From assembly GCA_034440635.1 (NCBI GenBank), contig JAOTON010001685.1:3668501-3732500 (forward strand): DNA of 64,000 nt. The letters are read 5' to 3'. Origin of the DNA: Lepas anatifera. Its lineage: Eukaryota; Arthropoda; Thecostraca; Lepadidae. The position numbers were made by a program, and so were the translations under genes. This document shows positions 21,722 to 32,720 of the stretch, piece after piece (positions within the stretch are counted from its first letter, which is position 1; every line of letters begins with the position of its first letter). The notes under the pieces were generated by a model that worked only from the letters and a program-made list of their open reading frames with translations, was not told the DNA's origin and made no database searches.

Positions 21722-23089
21722 ATGTCGGAGAGTGAAAGTGACCTTGACATGGACTCGGTGTTCACGGACGCGGCCTCCGGGCAGGACAGTACAGGTGGTA
21801 GGAAGCGACAGCTGTCTGTACCCGAAATGGCGAAGAGGATTGAGCGAAAAAAGCAGAGCCGACGGCCCAGTGGTACATCACCACGCCTAAACGGCAAAGA
21901 CCACGAGCAACGAGCCAGAAAAGGTGGGCCAGCCTCGGTAACACTAGACGCGATACAAAAGTTAGTCAAAGAAGAAAATGACCGCGTCATTGCTGCATTT
22001 GAGACAAAATTTGCAAGTATGGAGAAGCGTGTAGAGATTTTGGAAGCAGAAATCCACCAAAAAGACATAACAATCCGTAAGTTGGAGAGAGAATTAGATG
22101 ATGTGAGGAAAGACAACGACTCTCTGCGAACACGAGTGATCGACATCGATCTGAACCGCCGCCTGTCAAGTTTAATTTTGACGTGCAATGAGCTATCTAC
22201 GAAGAGCTCAGATGAGAACATGGTGGAGAGGACTGTGAAGCTGCTCAACCAGTACTTCCCGGATTTGGAGCTAGCTGTCGGAGATATAGCAACGGCGCAT
22301 CGCCTGCAGAGCGACAATAAGATCATTGTTAAGTTCGTGTGTCGTCAGTTGCGAGATGACGTTTTCGCGAAGCGCTTCGAGCTGATGCCAAAAAAGGTCA
22401 ACGGCGGCAGATCTGTGCCTGGACCGGCGCAGTATGGCGCTCTGTCTGTGACTGGCAAGGAATTGGCGCCCCTCTTCCTGGCGGAATCACTCGTGCCTGA
22501 GATGAGAGAGCTGTTTCAGCTAGCTCTGGCCGCTCGTCGTCCCGAGAACGGCTCGAGAGTGCACTCGGTGTTCACTCGCCGTGGTCACGTGATCTGCAAG
22601 AAGGAGATTAGCGGTGATAACATTCGTATCCGTGATCATAACCATTTGCGCGATTTGCTCGGTGGATTCCTTCCTTCTCTGCCCCAGTGGGATTCCAATC
22701 AACACCGTCGGGGGCGGCGAGAGGCTTCAGCGGGAGGACGAGTTCCAGGTTCGGAGAGAGGAGCTGTCCGACGGGTGCCGGCAGCGTTCCGGCCGGCGGA
22801 ACTGCGGGCTGGACCGCGGCCGTCTGGTGGCGCTTCCGGCGCGGCCGCGGCGGCCGTGCCCACCTCGGCTTCGAGTGGTGCCGGGTCGGCGGATCTGGCG
22901 ACGACGGCCTGCTCCGAGTCTGCGGGTTCCCGGCCTGCGGAGCTGACTGGTGGCGCTTCCGGCGTGGCTGCGGCGGCCGCGTCCGCCTCCACTCCAGGTG
23001 GCGCCGGGTCTGCGGGTCTGGTGGCGGCGGCAGGATCTGCGTCTGCGGGGTCTTCTCGCTTCACTGGTGGTAGAGGTCACCGTTGGTGA
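21722..23089 (+). CDS. LINE ORF1 protein (L1-type nucleic-acid chaperone)
   Basis: Binds the element RNA into a ribonucleoprotein before integration. 455 codons, ATG at 21722. Residues 25-70 are very basic. Residues 75-145 form a heptad-rich coiled coil (trimerisation region in L1 ORF1p). Residues 149-205 have an RRM-like pattern ending IIVKFVCRQLRDDVF, and a C-terminal domain reads to about 315. Residues 335-455 are a low-complexity Ala/Gly/Ser/Pro tail with two imperfect copies of a module starting PAEL. No zinc knuckle is present. The long Ala-rich tail is not usual for L1 ORF1p and coincides with a local jump in GC content, so it may be an acquired extension. ORF2 of the same element begins 1.39 kb downstream. 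Confidence 0.85.
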   Translation: MSESESDLDMDSVFTDAASGQDSTGGRKRQLSVPEMAKRIERKKQSRRPSGTSPRLNGKDHEQRARKGGPASVTLDAIQKLVKEENDRVIAAFETKFASMEKRVEILEAEIHQKDITIRKLERELDDVRKDNDSLRTRVIDIDLNRRLSSLILTCNELSTKSSDENMVERTVKLLNQYFPDLELAVGDIATAHRLQSDNKIIVKFVCRQLRDDVFAKRFELMPKKVNGGRSVPGPAQYGALSVTGKELAPLFLAESLVPEMRELFQLALAARRPENGSRVHSVFTRRGHVICKKEISGDNIRIRDHNHLRDLLGGFLPSLPQWDSNQHRRGRREASAGGRVPGSERGAVRRVPAAFRPAELRAGPRPSGGASGAAAAAVPTSASSGAGSADLATTACSESAGSRPAELTGGASGVAAAAASASTPGGAGSAGLVAAAGSASAGSSRFTGGRGHRW

Positions 23090-23320
23090 TTATCGAGGTC
23101 TTGTCATCTGAAGGTAGATGTAATTTTCGACTTTAAGCAATCCGGAACAGAACTTTCAATTCCGTAAGGCCTCTACACACTCAGATTTCACTTTGCAGTT
23201 ATTTGCCTTTGAAATATAATACCCACTTGCTGACCAAGAAAACGCACCTTAATCTATGCTGACTCTAGTTCACGTAATGCTGCATTGAGCTGACTGAGTC
23301 ACTGGGGGTGTGTGCTTACT

Positions 23321-23520
23321 TGTGCCTTGTGAGCGCGGACAGCTGGTAGCGGAGGCGCCGCCGGGTCCGGCCGGCGAGGGTTGCTGAACTGCAAACGGCG
23401 TCCAACCCCTCTTCCAGCATGTACATTACTGGAAGCGGCTGCCGCCGGCCGCCCGGCGGCTCGCCCCGCGCCAGCTGAGCTGCCTACCGCGTTCTGCTCC
23501 CATCAGCGAATTAGTATTGT
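23321..23520 (+). repeat. GC-rich direct repeat in LINE spacer, copy 1
   Basis: Contains GCCGGGTCCGGCCGGCG and the palindromic GCCGCCGGCCGCCCGGCGGC. It matches 23689-23885 in the same orientation; repeat-to-repeat distance is about 365 bp. Confidence 0.75.
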
Positions 23521-23688
23521 TTCTACGAGAAGCCGGTTTGTGATGCATTCATATAACATTGCTATATTTCTTCGGAAGCTAATCGAATCCTGTTGTCAAA
23601 CACGCGACCTGATTTGTGTGCAGTAGTTGGGCAGGTAAATTGGATGGAAGTTTCCAAGTAAGCAATGCATGTGCTCAGTGTATTTACC

Positions 23689-23885
23689 TGTGCCTTTCGA
23701 ACGCAGACAGCTGGCGGTGGAGGCGCTGCCGGGTCCGGCCGGCGGGGGCTGCTGAACTGCGAGCGGTGTTCAGCCTATTCTCCAGCATGGACATTACTCG
23801 AGGCGGCTTCCGCCGGCCGCCCGGCGGCCCGCCCCGCGCCAGCTGAGCTGCCTGCTGCGTTCTTCTTGCGGCAGCAATTTGGTAT
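23689..23885 (+). repeat. GC-rich direct repeat in LINE spacer, copy 2
   Basis: Second copy of the 23321-23520 segment, about 80% identical by eye. The conserved core is CGCCCCGCGCCAGCTGAGCT. Confidence 0.75.
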
Positions 23886-24480
23886 GGTGTTTGTAAGAAG
23901 TCGATTAAGTATGTAACTTGTTTTGTTTACTTGCGTAATCAAGCTGACATATTGTTTTGCACAATGCACGGCCTGATTCGCCTTGGGTAGCTGGCTAGGT
24001 GCACTGCACGGTAATTGTCATGTCAATATCGTGTTTGTATTACGCAACAGTCAAGGGGTATTGCAGTGGCAGTTTATGCGCTATATGCGAAGTGCCGAAT
24101 ATTGCGTTTATTGAGTGCCTTGGCCGGGACCCCGCATCCTTGTGCGGGATGGCGTTCGACCCTTCCGGTCTTGTTTCGGTGTTCTGTGGCGTATTTGGGG
24201 AGGGGTGGTTGTGTTGGGGATTAGAGGTTTATGATGTCGCGTCTTTCCATTGCTTAAATAACAGCTCAGGATAACATCTCATGCATACTTTTCGAGTCAA
24301 GAGCTCATCTGATGAATATTCTAGACGTGGAGGCCATAGAACAGTTTGTTTGGGTTCAGCAGTCCGAGCTCCTGTATGAAGAATTAACGCTTATCATGAT
24401 TAATAACGCGCTTCGGTTTGAAGCCATGAGTCGCAAGCTTTTCTTGTTGTTTCCCAGTTTAACTTTCCAGTCGCTAAATC

Positions 24481-27400
24481 ATGGTAAATGATACAGTGCT
24501 CTCAAACAGCTTGTCTATTGTGTCGCTCAATGTGCGGGGTCTGAGAAACCGGGTTAAACGTAGGTCTATTTTTAGGCACTTGAGAATTAATTATAAGGAC
24601 AGCTTAGTAATATTGCAGGAAACCCATTCTACAGAATCTATAGAGAAAAAATGGCAAACAGAATGGGCCGGTAACATAATATTCTCACATGATGCCAATG
24701 GTAGCCAAGCCGGTGTAGCTGTGCTCATTCCTAATTCTTTTCCTGCACAAGTCCGGAAGCTAACCGCCGATAATACAGGTCGCATTGTTTGTGTCGAGGT
24801 GTCGGCTGACCAAGATCCGTTCATAATTTTGGGGGTTTATGCCCCCGCCCCTGAAAGCCAAAACATTAAATGTCAGTACCTCTGTGAACTAAGGTAGATA
24901 TTATTGTGCTTTGCCACGCATAAGACTTTTTTGGCTGGGGACTTAAACATCAAGCTTAGCGCTCTAGATCCCAGTTTTAGAAAGACCAGAGCGTCTGTCA
25001 AACTACAGGATATCTTAGAGGAGTTCTCGTTGGACGATTCATGGCGCTACCAGCACCCATCAATTCAAAAATTTTCATGGTGGAGACTGAATCCCCTGCA
25101 GCAGTCAAGGATTGATTATATTTTTGCCTCTCGTGCGGTTCCGTATAATAACACAATTAAAACCAAAATAGATTCTGGTATCCTAACAGATCATAATTTT
25201 GCTGTACTAGACGTCACTATTGGAGATGACAAACGGGGGCCTGGCATATGGCGGTTTAACAATACATTCTTATCAGACGAAGTATATGTTGATACTGTTA
25301 GAAAAGAAATTTGTGACGCGAAAAACAAATCAGCATCATATGCCGGAATGAGTAACAATGGACTTTTAATCGATTTTCTTCTATGCAATATCCGGGCTCT
25401 AACAATCAAGAGGAGCAAAAAAATTTCATACGAGATGCGCAAGCGAGAAAATGATTTATACAAAGAGCTTAACGACTTAGAACTAGCAATATCTAGCAAA
25501 CCTTCAGCACAGACCATCGCAGACTATACCAATCTTAGAGCAAAACTGAATGACTTGAAGCAAGAGCGGGGAAAAACGGCTATCCTTGGATCCCTGGGGT
25601 GTTGGATGGAACAAGGAGAAAAACCCTCAGCCTATTTTTTCAAATTCGCAAAAACTAGATCAGCCCAAAAGTCTATATCCACGCTGAAAACAGAACAAGG
25701 CCAGATTATCCGGGGGAAGACCGAAATTCTTGAGACATGCGTTAAACACTTCAGCAATCTTTATCAATCAAAGCAGAAACAGTTCCCTGATTTCAGCGAA
25801 TTTGCGCTCGACCAGGGTGATCCACGTTTAACTGAAGAAGAAAAGCGCGAATGTGAAGGTCCTATATCCTTCGTCGAAGCCAAATTGGCTCTGGAAGGCA
25901 TGGCACGAAATAAAGCGGCTGGGATCTCTGGTTTTACCGCCGAATTTTTTAGCTTATTTTGGGACGATATAGGACCTCTAATCATCGAGTATGCAAACGA
26001 AGCAAAGCACCAAGGACGGTTGTTTATTTCGCATCGTCGAGGTATTTTGACTCTGATTCCCAAAACAGGTAGCCAGCTTCATCTTAAGAATAAAAGGCCA
26101 ATATGTCTTCTTGACGTAATTTATAAGCTCATAGCCAAAGTATTGGCCTCAAGAGTTGCGCGAGTAATCGACAAAATTATCCATAAGAACCAAACAGGCT
26201 GTATCGAAGGGCGTTTTATTGGCGAAAACCTGAGAATAATTAGTGATATGATTGAATACTGTCATATAAATAATCTGCCTGGAATTTTGTTATCCGTCGA
26301 TTACAAAAATGCATTTGACTGTATAGAACACGATTTCATAATGTATGCTCTCAGGTCATTTAATTTCGGACCGGACTTTATGGCTTGGATTAGGCTGCTT
26401 TATAGTGGAGCCCTGTTAACCATCAGTAATAATGGATACACCTCAGAGTGGTTCCCGTGCACGCGGGGAACATTTCAAGGTTCACCTATCTCAAGCATGT
26501 TATTTAATATTGCAGTCGAAATGCTTGCCCTGAAGCTGCGGAAATCTTCTGTAATAAAAGGGATAACTATTTCAGGCATAGAAGTAAAAGTCAGTCAATA
26601 TTGTGACGACATGACTTTGTTCCTTTCCGATGTTGACTCTGTCAAAAGTGCAATTAACCTTATAGGTAAATTTCAAAATATTTCGGGCTTGGAAATAAAT
26701 TTAGATAAATCTAATCTTATGTGGCTTCGTTCACTCCTAGAAAAATCAGATTCTATCAACGGCATCACAGCGGTCAATAGATTGAAAATTTTAAGGTTAT
26801 GGTTCAGTGCCCGATCACAATGCGGCGATGATAATTTTTCTCAGGCGCACCAAAAAATCAGGAACACGACCAATATGTGGTCCCAGCGTGACCTAACAAT
26901 CAAGGGCCGGATAGTAACCTCCAAAACATTGTTAGCATCGCAAATGGTATATATTGCTTCGAGCAGCATAATAAAAAGCGCAGAGCTGGCACAAATTCAG
27001 AGCTTAATTATGAAATACATTTGGCGTGGCCGTCCACCAAAAGTAGCCAGGAGAGCTCTCTGTCAAGACATCAAATACAGGGGCCTAAATGCACCTGATG
27101 TAAGCAAATTTTGTACTGCACTGCGAATGACATGGGTAAAGCGAATGTCCATCAATCATGAATCCGAGTGGAGAAAGATACTACAGGCCCGTCTTAGTGG
27201 ATTTGAATTAAACGATCTTTTAAGAGTGGGAAAATCTGGCACCTTCATTAAGAAGTTGAAGATCCCAGACTTCTACAAAACAATACTTGCTGAATTTCAT
27301 TTCAACAACACTTTACCCACTGATGAAGTCAGCTATATTCTAGCACAGTCACTTTGGCATAATGGGGAAATTACTTCCAATAAAAAGACTCTCTTCAATA

Positions 27401-28200
27401 AAAATATGTATGCTACAGGGATAAAGCAAATCGAACATCTGGTGAATCAAAGGGGAGACTTTTTAAACTTAGGCCAGTTACATGAAAAATACAATGGGCT
27501 GCGCATGAACTTTCTCATGCTGGAAAAAATTAAACAGGCTATCCCTGCTGCATGGAAAAACACACTACGCCGATCAGAAAGATGCGTGATCGACCCCGAT
27601 TTAGTGAATGAGATTATGTTTCTAACTAGGGAAGGAAAAAGAGTGCCTTTGAAAATGTGCCGTTTCAAACATTTTTACGATAAACAGGTGATAGAGACAA
27701 TTCCAACGGCTATGAACAAATAGGAAATGTCTAATGTTAGGCCACAAAACTGGCAAAAGATATTTGAAATCCCATACAAGTGCACTATCTCAACAAAGCT
27801 ACAATCACTGCATTACCGAATCATCAACCGTTATATACCTACCAGAAAATTTTTGGCCGTGAGGGGCATTATAGGCAGCCCTTTGTGCGTACGATGCTTA
27901 GAACCAGATGATCTAAAACACTTCTTCTTTGAATGTGAATCTGTAAAGCCTTTATGGAACACAATTTTGCCACAACTGAAAACTACATATAATCTACGTG
28001 ACAATTTCCTCCACTACGAGACCGTACTTTTAGGTTATCCACAAGCTCCTTCAATAGTAAATCTTATCTTGCTGCTTGTAAAACAGTATATTGTCACCAG
28101 GAAATTAAATAGAGATGGGGAGGAGCAGCCTAGTATGGAAGGGGCAAAAAAGGACATTGCTAACTTTTGTTATGCTGAGGGCATGGGCTGTGAAACGTAA
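24481..28200 (+). pseudogene. LINE ORF2: endonuclease and reverse transcriptase, two in-frame TAG codons
   Basis: One frame of 1240 codons from ATG 24481, interrupted only by TAG at 24895-24897 and TAG at 27721-27723. N-terminal apurinic endonuclease motifs are LNVRGLRN, QETH, LAGDLNI, DYIFAS and TDHNF. Reverse transcriptase motifs are LIPKTGS, KRPICLLDVIYKL, SVDYKNAFD near 26293, TFQGSPIS and QYCDD at 26596-26610 with both catalytic aspartates. A C-terminal CVRC...H....C knuckle lies near 27889-27945. The layout fits the L1/Tx1 group. Each TAG could come from a CAG glutamine codon by a single C-to-T change. It nicks target DNA and copies its RNA there. The 3' end abuts another LINE at about 28218. 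Confidence 0.88.
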
Positions 28201-28217
28201 CCGGATCCAAGCCCATA

Positions 28218-29286
28218 GCCCATAATCATTCTATTCTCTTGTCGAAATTAAAATTATATGGACTCAGTAACTTAGTGATAAATTTTTTTGAATCATACTT
28301 GTCAAATCGCACTCAAGTAGTTAAATATAACACCACCCTATCCCCACGCACGAAGCTTATGCCACTCGGAGTACCACAAGGTTCTGTTCTTGGCCCCCTT
28401 TTGTTCCTTTTATACATAAATGACATTCAAAAAAGTTCCCCAACTCCGAAATTCTACCTGTTCGCAGACGACACTGCGCTTTTCTTTATTGGTGATAGTC
28501 TAGTAGACCTCCAAACTAAAATCAACTCCAGCATCCCACAAATTTCAGCATGGTTACAATCTAACCGACTCACTCTTAATGCTCAGAAATCTACTTACCA
28601 AATTTTCTCCCCTAATCAAAATGACGACATACTCATCAAATTGAACAACGCACATTTACAAAGAAAATTTTCGACAAAGTACTTGGGGGTCCTTATTGAT
28701 GAGGATCTGAGGTGGAGTTCTCATATAAAAAATGTCGGAAACACTATCTCTAGAAACATTGGCCTCATCCAACGCTGTAGACATATTCTTGACTCGGGCC
28801 ACCTCCTCCTGCTGTACAATGCTCTAATACTACCATTTCTTTCATACTGCCTGCAAATATGGGGAAGTACATTTAAATATAGATTGATAAAATTAATAAC
28901 TCTCCAGAAAAAAATAGTCCGAATAATCGAGGGAGCTGACCGACTAGCCCACACCAGTCCCTTGTTCAAAAAACATAAAATTATTAAACTCACAGATCTT
29001 GTTCAGTCTTTGCAAATTCTGACAATACATAACCATATTATTGGCGCTCTCCCCTCCCCAATGACATTGCATTTCAATCAAGTTGAGGAAAATTATTTAC
29101 AGAGGCAGACCAGAGTAAATAAGCACTTCCTTGTGCCTTATGCGCCGACTATGTACCGCAAATTTTCTTTTTTCATTTCTGCCCCACTGCACATGGAATT
29201 TGGTAATTGCACCTAAAATTAGGAATTTATCTGATATTCCCAGGAACAAAACATTTTTCAAACTAGTTCTAAAAAAATTATCTTGA
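28218..29286 (+). pseudogene. 5'-truncated Jockey/CR1-like LINE, reverse transcriptase fragment
   Basis: Homology starts mid-domain at HSILLSKLKLYGLSNLVINF. It continues through GVPQGSVLGPLLF, the FADD catalytic box at 28461-28472 and STKYLGVLIDEDLRW to the conserved C-terminal helix region. The ATG-less frame shows it is 5'-truncated, as most LINE copies are. A one-base shift near 29190 moves the last 30 codons to another frame, which ends at TGA 29284-29286. Sequence similarity is to the LINE at 32721-34169 (same clade, opposite strand), not to the L1/Tx1-type LINE immediately upstream. Confidence 0.85.
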
Positions 29287-29640
29287 TACCTACTGAAGCT
29301 GATTCGAATCGTGCGTTACACAACAATATATGATATCAAATTCTAACAGTCATAGGACGTATTCTCTTCCCTTCTCACGTCGCGCGTGGAAAACCATCCG
29401 GTAGCCCCTGGGTGTCTTACAGGCCCGCCTCCGACTCCTTGCTGCCTATCTTCCCTCACTTAGTTTTTTCCTACTGCGTGTCTCTTGAATATTCAGTTTC
29501 CCTATATGTCTGTTGTTGCTTGAATACCATAAACAATACAAGAATCAACTTAGTATGTATTGAAACGCATTCATGATAATCTCTATGTATATATATTTTT
29601 TTCTGTTATGCGTAGTTAACAATCACGAAGCGACGCACCC
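29287..29640. other. Unassigned, probable LINE 3' flank
   Basis: AT-rich sequence without recognisable coding regions. It may include the 3' UTR of the preceding LINE. Confidence 0.4.
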
Positions 29641-30240
29641 TGGCGCATAGTAACGCGGAGCTCTTGCTGGTGCCCGGGGGCCTGTGCTCCGCCGACACCC
29701 CTCTTCCAAATCCAGTGTGTTTTTTTTCTTTTACTTTTTTTGCACCCAGTGACTATCCAATTACCAAAAAATTGTGGATGGACTTAACCACCTACTGAAT
29801 CCCTGTCCTCTCATTTCTAACAAACGTTTGTATTTTTCAGCCTTGGTGGCGGGGTGCTGTCCCGGGCGCCCCGCTGTCATGTGGTCCGGCGGGGCGCGGG
29901 CTCCCCTCGGCCCCCGCCGCCTCTGCCTGTGTCTCAGCCGGCGCCGCCCGTCCGCGTCAGCCATGTGGCGGGCGCTCTGTTCGGCGACGCTTGCGGTGGC
30001 GTGCGGCGTCCGGTGCGCTAGTGGTGTCGCGCGGTTGCGTGGTCCTGGCGGCCTCAGTGTTTTTCCGCTGTGCGGAGCGGCCGCCGTTCGTGGATGTTCG
30101 TTTACGCCGCCGCTCTCTGATCGGATGGTGTGTTGTGCTTTGTGTGCCTGTCCTGCCATGTTTTTATACTTATCGACTCTTAGATGCTCATTTTAAACCG
30201 CCCCCGGCGTAGCGTAGGGCCCCTTGCCGGGGTGCACATG
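29641..30240. other. CpG-rich segment
   Basis: GC-rich and CpG-dense, especially 29840-30130, between AT-rich flanks. A 140-codon frame (29774-30196, plus) is open but is dominated by Arg/Ala/Gly/Pro codons as expected from composition, so I do not call it a gene. It resembles in style, not in sequence, the GC-rich repeats in the LINE spacer at 23.3-23.9 kb. It could be a promoter-like CpG island or the 5' region of a mobile element. Confidence 0.4.
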
Positions 30241-31190
30241 TAATTTTATCTAGCACTAGGCATGTATTCATTGCGTAACATGTATGTTTTTATTGCCAAT
30301 ATATGTGTATGGATCCATAAGGAAAAATGGAAATTTATATGGAGCTCGGACGTGCCACTTGGACGACCAACTTCTGTGGCTTCCACGGAAATTAGTGTCA
30401 ACGGGTCGCGATTATTGTTGTAGTTTGCTGTATTATGCAACATGACGTGCGTTTCTGTTTGTTTGTTAGTGAGCTGCATTAGAACGCCGGGAAACGTCAG
30501 TAGTGACACTTTACCGCTGTAACGCTGGAAAAGATATGAGATGTGATGTGGCGCCGAAGAACGCGGGCAGTGACACCTATGTCGGATTTCAGCAATTTGG
30601 GGGAGCAGATGGCGTATGTCTTGCTAAATTTCGAAATCGACGCGATCAGTAATTATAATTAATGAGTGCAACCTGTCGGGGTGGGAAGGGGGGAAGCGCT
30701 AAGAGGTTGTCTCTGTGAAAACAACGTTGTGAAATGATGATGAAAGTGAAAGTGAAAATAAACGTTAAAAAATGAAGTCACAGCATGTCATACATCATAC
30801 TGAATAATGTCATGTGACCGGAATACAGATGTCAATGACCTTGAAAAAAAACGTAATTCACATCTGACGATGGGAGGGGTCAGCCTTGGCGGTGGACTCA
30901 GGGATATTGAATTATATACACACGGATCCTGCGCAAACTTCTGGACCGTTAGATCCTGTTCCGGTACCAGGGTGAAAATAACAGCGAACAGTTGCTTGAC
31001 ATATAAATATAAAAATGGTGTTACTATTCAATATACAGGTCATAGTAACACATCACTTATGCTCCATGCTGACACACAGAGTAAACAAAATTTAACCGAA
31101 TGATCTTGCCCATGTCCTTTCGCCGAAGAGTCTGTTTCGGTCGCTCGGCGTGTCCGTCTGTGAGAGTCGGTCTGTTTATCTGATAGTGAC
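30241..31190. other. Unassigned sequence
   Basis: No gene recognised. AACGTAATTCACATCTGAC at about 30850 is shared with the inverted-repeat arms (8141-8159 and 21469-21487), perhaps a remnant of a common element. Confidence 0.35.
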
Positions 31191-31197
31191 GCCCCAC

Positions 31198-31581
31198 TTA
31201 GTCGTACGCACGCATACCCCTCGGCACGACCGCCACCTGCCAGGGAACAGAACCCTCTAGGGAGCTAAAGAATTCTGCTAAGCGGTCGCGCACCCTCCCA
31301 GCATGGTGCGAAAAACTGTTGGCACCGAGGCGTCCAGGTGCACACAGACCACCCTGCTGCCGGTTAACCCCTTCCTCTGGAAGGGCGTAGGCACGATCAT
31401 TCGAGGTGCCGTCCCGGCGGCGTAAAGAGTACCATGGAAAAATTGGTTGAAATATAAGGGGCCATGGTGAACTTGCCTGGACGGTTTGTCCTGGAATGGC
31501 CCTTACATTACAGTTACCAAAACTTATTGGCATGTGCTCACTGATGTGAAAATGCACCAACCTCATACAAAAAGGAAGCAT
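31198..31581 (-). CDS. Possible C-terminal fragment of a transposase-like protein
   Basis: 127 codons from ATG 31581. The last 70 residues, containing RQQGGLCAPGRLGANSF and DRLAEFFSSLEGSVPWQ, look like real protein, with charged helices and an aromatic-rich end. The pattern of a helix followed by F..EGSVPWQ near the C-terminus recalls the tails of some eukaryotic DDE transposases, but I cannot assign a family. No catalytic domain is seen upstream. The first 50 residues are less convincing. Confidence 0.25.
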   Translation of the reverse strand: MLPFCMRLVHFHISEHMPISFGNCNVRAIPGQTVQASSPWPLIFQPIFPWYSLRRRDGTSNDRAYALPEEGVNRQQGGLCAPGRLGANSFSHHAGRVRDRLAEFFSSLEGSVPWQVAVVPRGMRAYD

Positions 31582-31589
31582 TCAACATT

Positions 31590-32046
31590 GAAGAGAGATC
31601 AATGATACACACTAATTTACAGTGTGTCATCAAACAACTACTAAGGAAGAAAACGTAAGCATGAAGACCATGCAGGCATGCAAGAACAGCTGTACATGCA
31701 ACATGCAATACATGCATAAAATGTATGTGGAGAAAGCAGCGTTAAGTCAGGCAGCAATGCCAACATAGTATTAGTAAAAAATGAATTTAGTAAGAACAGA
31801 TTCAGTCAGGCGTAAGTCGCTGAAATTCATTTATCAAGTTCAAATGTCGCTGAAATTCAGGGACATAACTGTTGGCCAGGTGCAATGTTAAGGATGTAAC
31901 AATGAGCCATTGGAAAAAAACATGATAGTAAAAATTGTGGATTTCTGTAGCGATGATGTTAATTATTTTACTAATTTGGATTAGTTTAGGTAACAAAGAT
32001 CATTTTCTCAAGTTTAACGATTATAACAAGGATTGTTTTTCTGACA
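31590..32046. other. Unassigned AT-rich sequence
   Basis: No gene or repeat recognised up to the MITE that begins at 32051. Confidence 0.4.
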
Positions 32047-32720
32047 TTGAAGGGAATGTGGATCCACTGTAACATTATTTTAACTCAGACAGCCAGGTTG
32101 TAAGGCATGTCAGAAAACCTGGTACTCTATATATCATTTGTCTTGAAACCCAAAATTTCAGTAGAGAAAAGCTAAAAACTACCTGAAATGCACCTGTAAC
32201 CTTAGCAGCAAGCCAGTTGTCAGCTGTTGGTATGATGACATATGCTGATGTCACTGTGAGCATCACCCAATCAAAGCCCTTGAAGTCTATTGAATATGGT
32301 ACTGGTTGCCAGATCATGGCATTATCCACAGACAGATATATCTTTCCCTAGAAGATGATTGAAAAATCAAAATATAGAGCTTCTTGTACATTTTTTTTTA
32401 AAGTGGGACACTCCCTTTAATACATCTCATACATCTTATGCATCACAGAGGGTCTAGATATTATGGATCAGAGCCAGGAGCGTAAAGGTGAACAGGACCT
32501 TGTCTCTAACCCCCCAGCCCGTCTATTTTTGCATGTTATTCCCCTCAATAATTATGTGTAACCTATTCATTATCAAGAAAAAACAGATACAATATTTCTA
32601 GCATATTGCAAAAATGTGTCAGGTGATTATTCTTGCAGCGAGAGGAATCTAGCACACTGATGCATTGCACTTTTACTTAAGCATATGTTGGAGAAACCAC
32701 AAACAAAATTTGCACAATTC

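Larger units (their letters stand above)
17516..22617. repeat. Right arm of the 5.1 kb inverted repeat
   Basis: Reverse complement of 7011-12112. Identity ends at GATTAGCGGTGA (22617) inside LINE ORF1. On this side the ORF continues normally, while on the left side unrelated sequence follows, so the right arm is the intact parent and the left arm the duplicated, truncated one, or both were cut in the same rearrangement. Confidence 0.9.
23090..24480 (+). other. Long spacer between LINE ORF1 and ORF2
   Basis: 1.39 kb with no credible protein, far longer than the usual LINE inter-ORF gap. It contains a GC-rich segment of about 200 bp twice (listed separately). The frames through it are reading the duplicated segments. 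Confidence 0.6.

Noticed and set aside
7011..22617. Single giant DNA transposon with 5.1 kb terminal inverted repeats
   Set aside because: The arms contain several unrelated complete mobile elements, end inside a LINE ORF without shared termini or target duplication, and the interior has no transposase; an inverted duplication fits better.
7011..22617. Pure assembly artefact (missed adaptor palindrome)
   Set aside because: Arms differ at a number of substitutions and small indels and a complete LTR element with target duplication lies off-centre; an artefact remains possible but is less likely.
29774..30196. 140-codon ORF in the CpG-rich segment
   Set aside because: The composition of the segment explains the open frame; no domain, no splice context.
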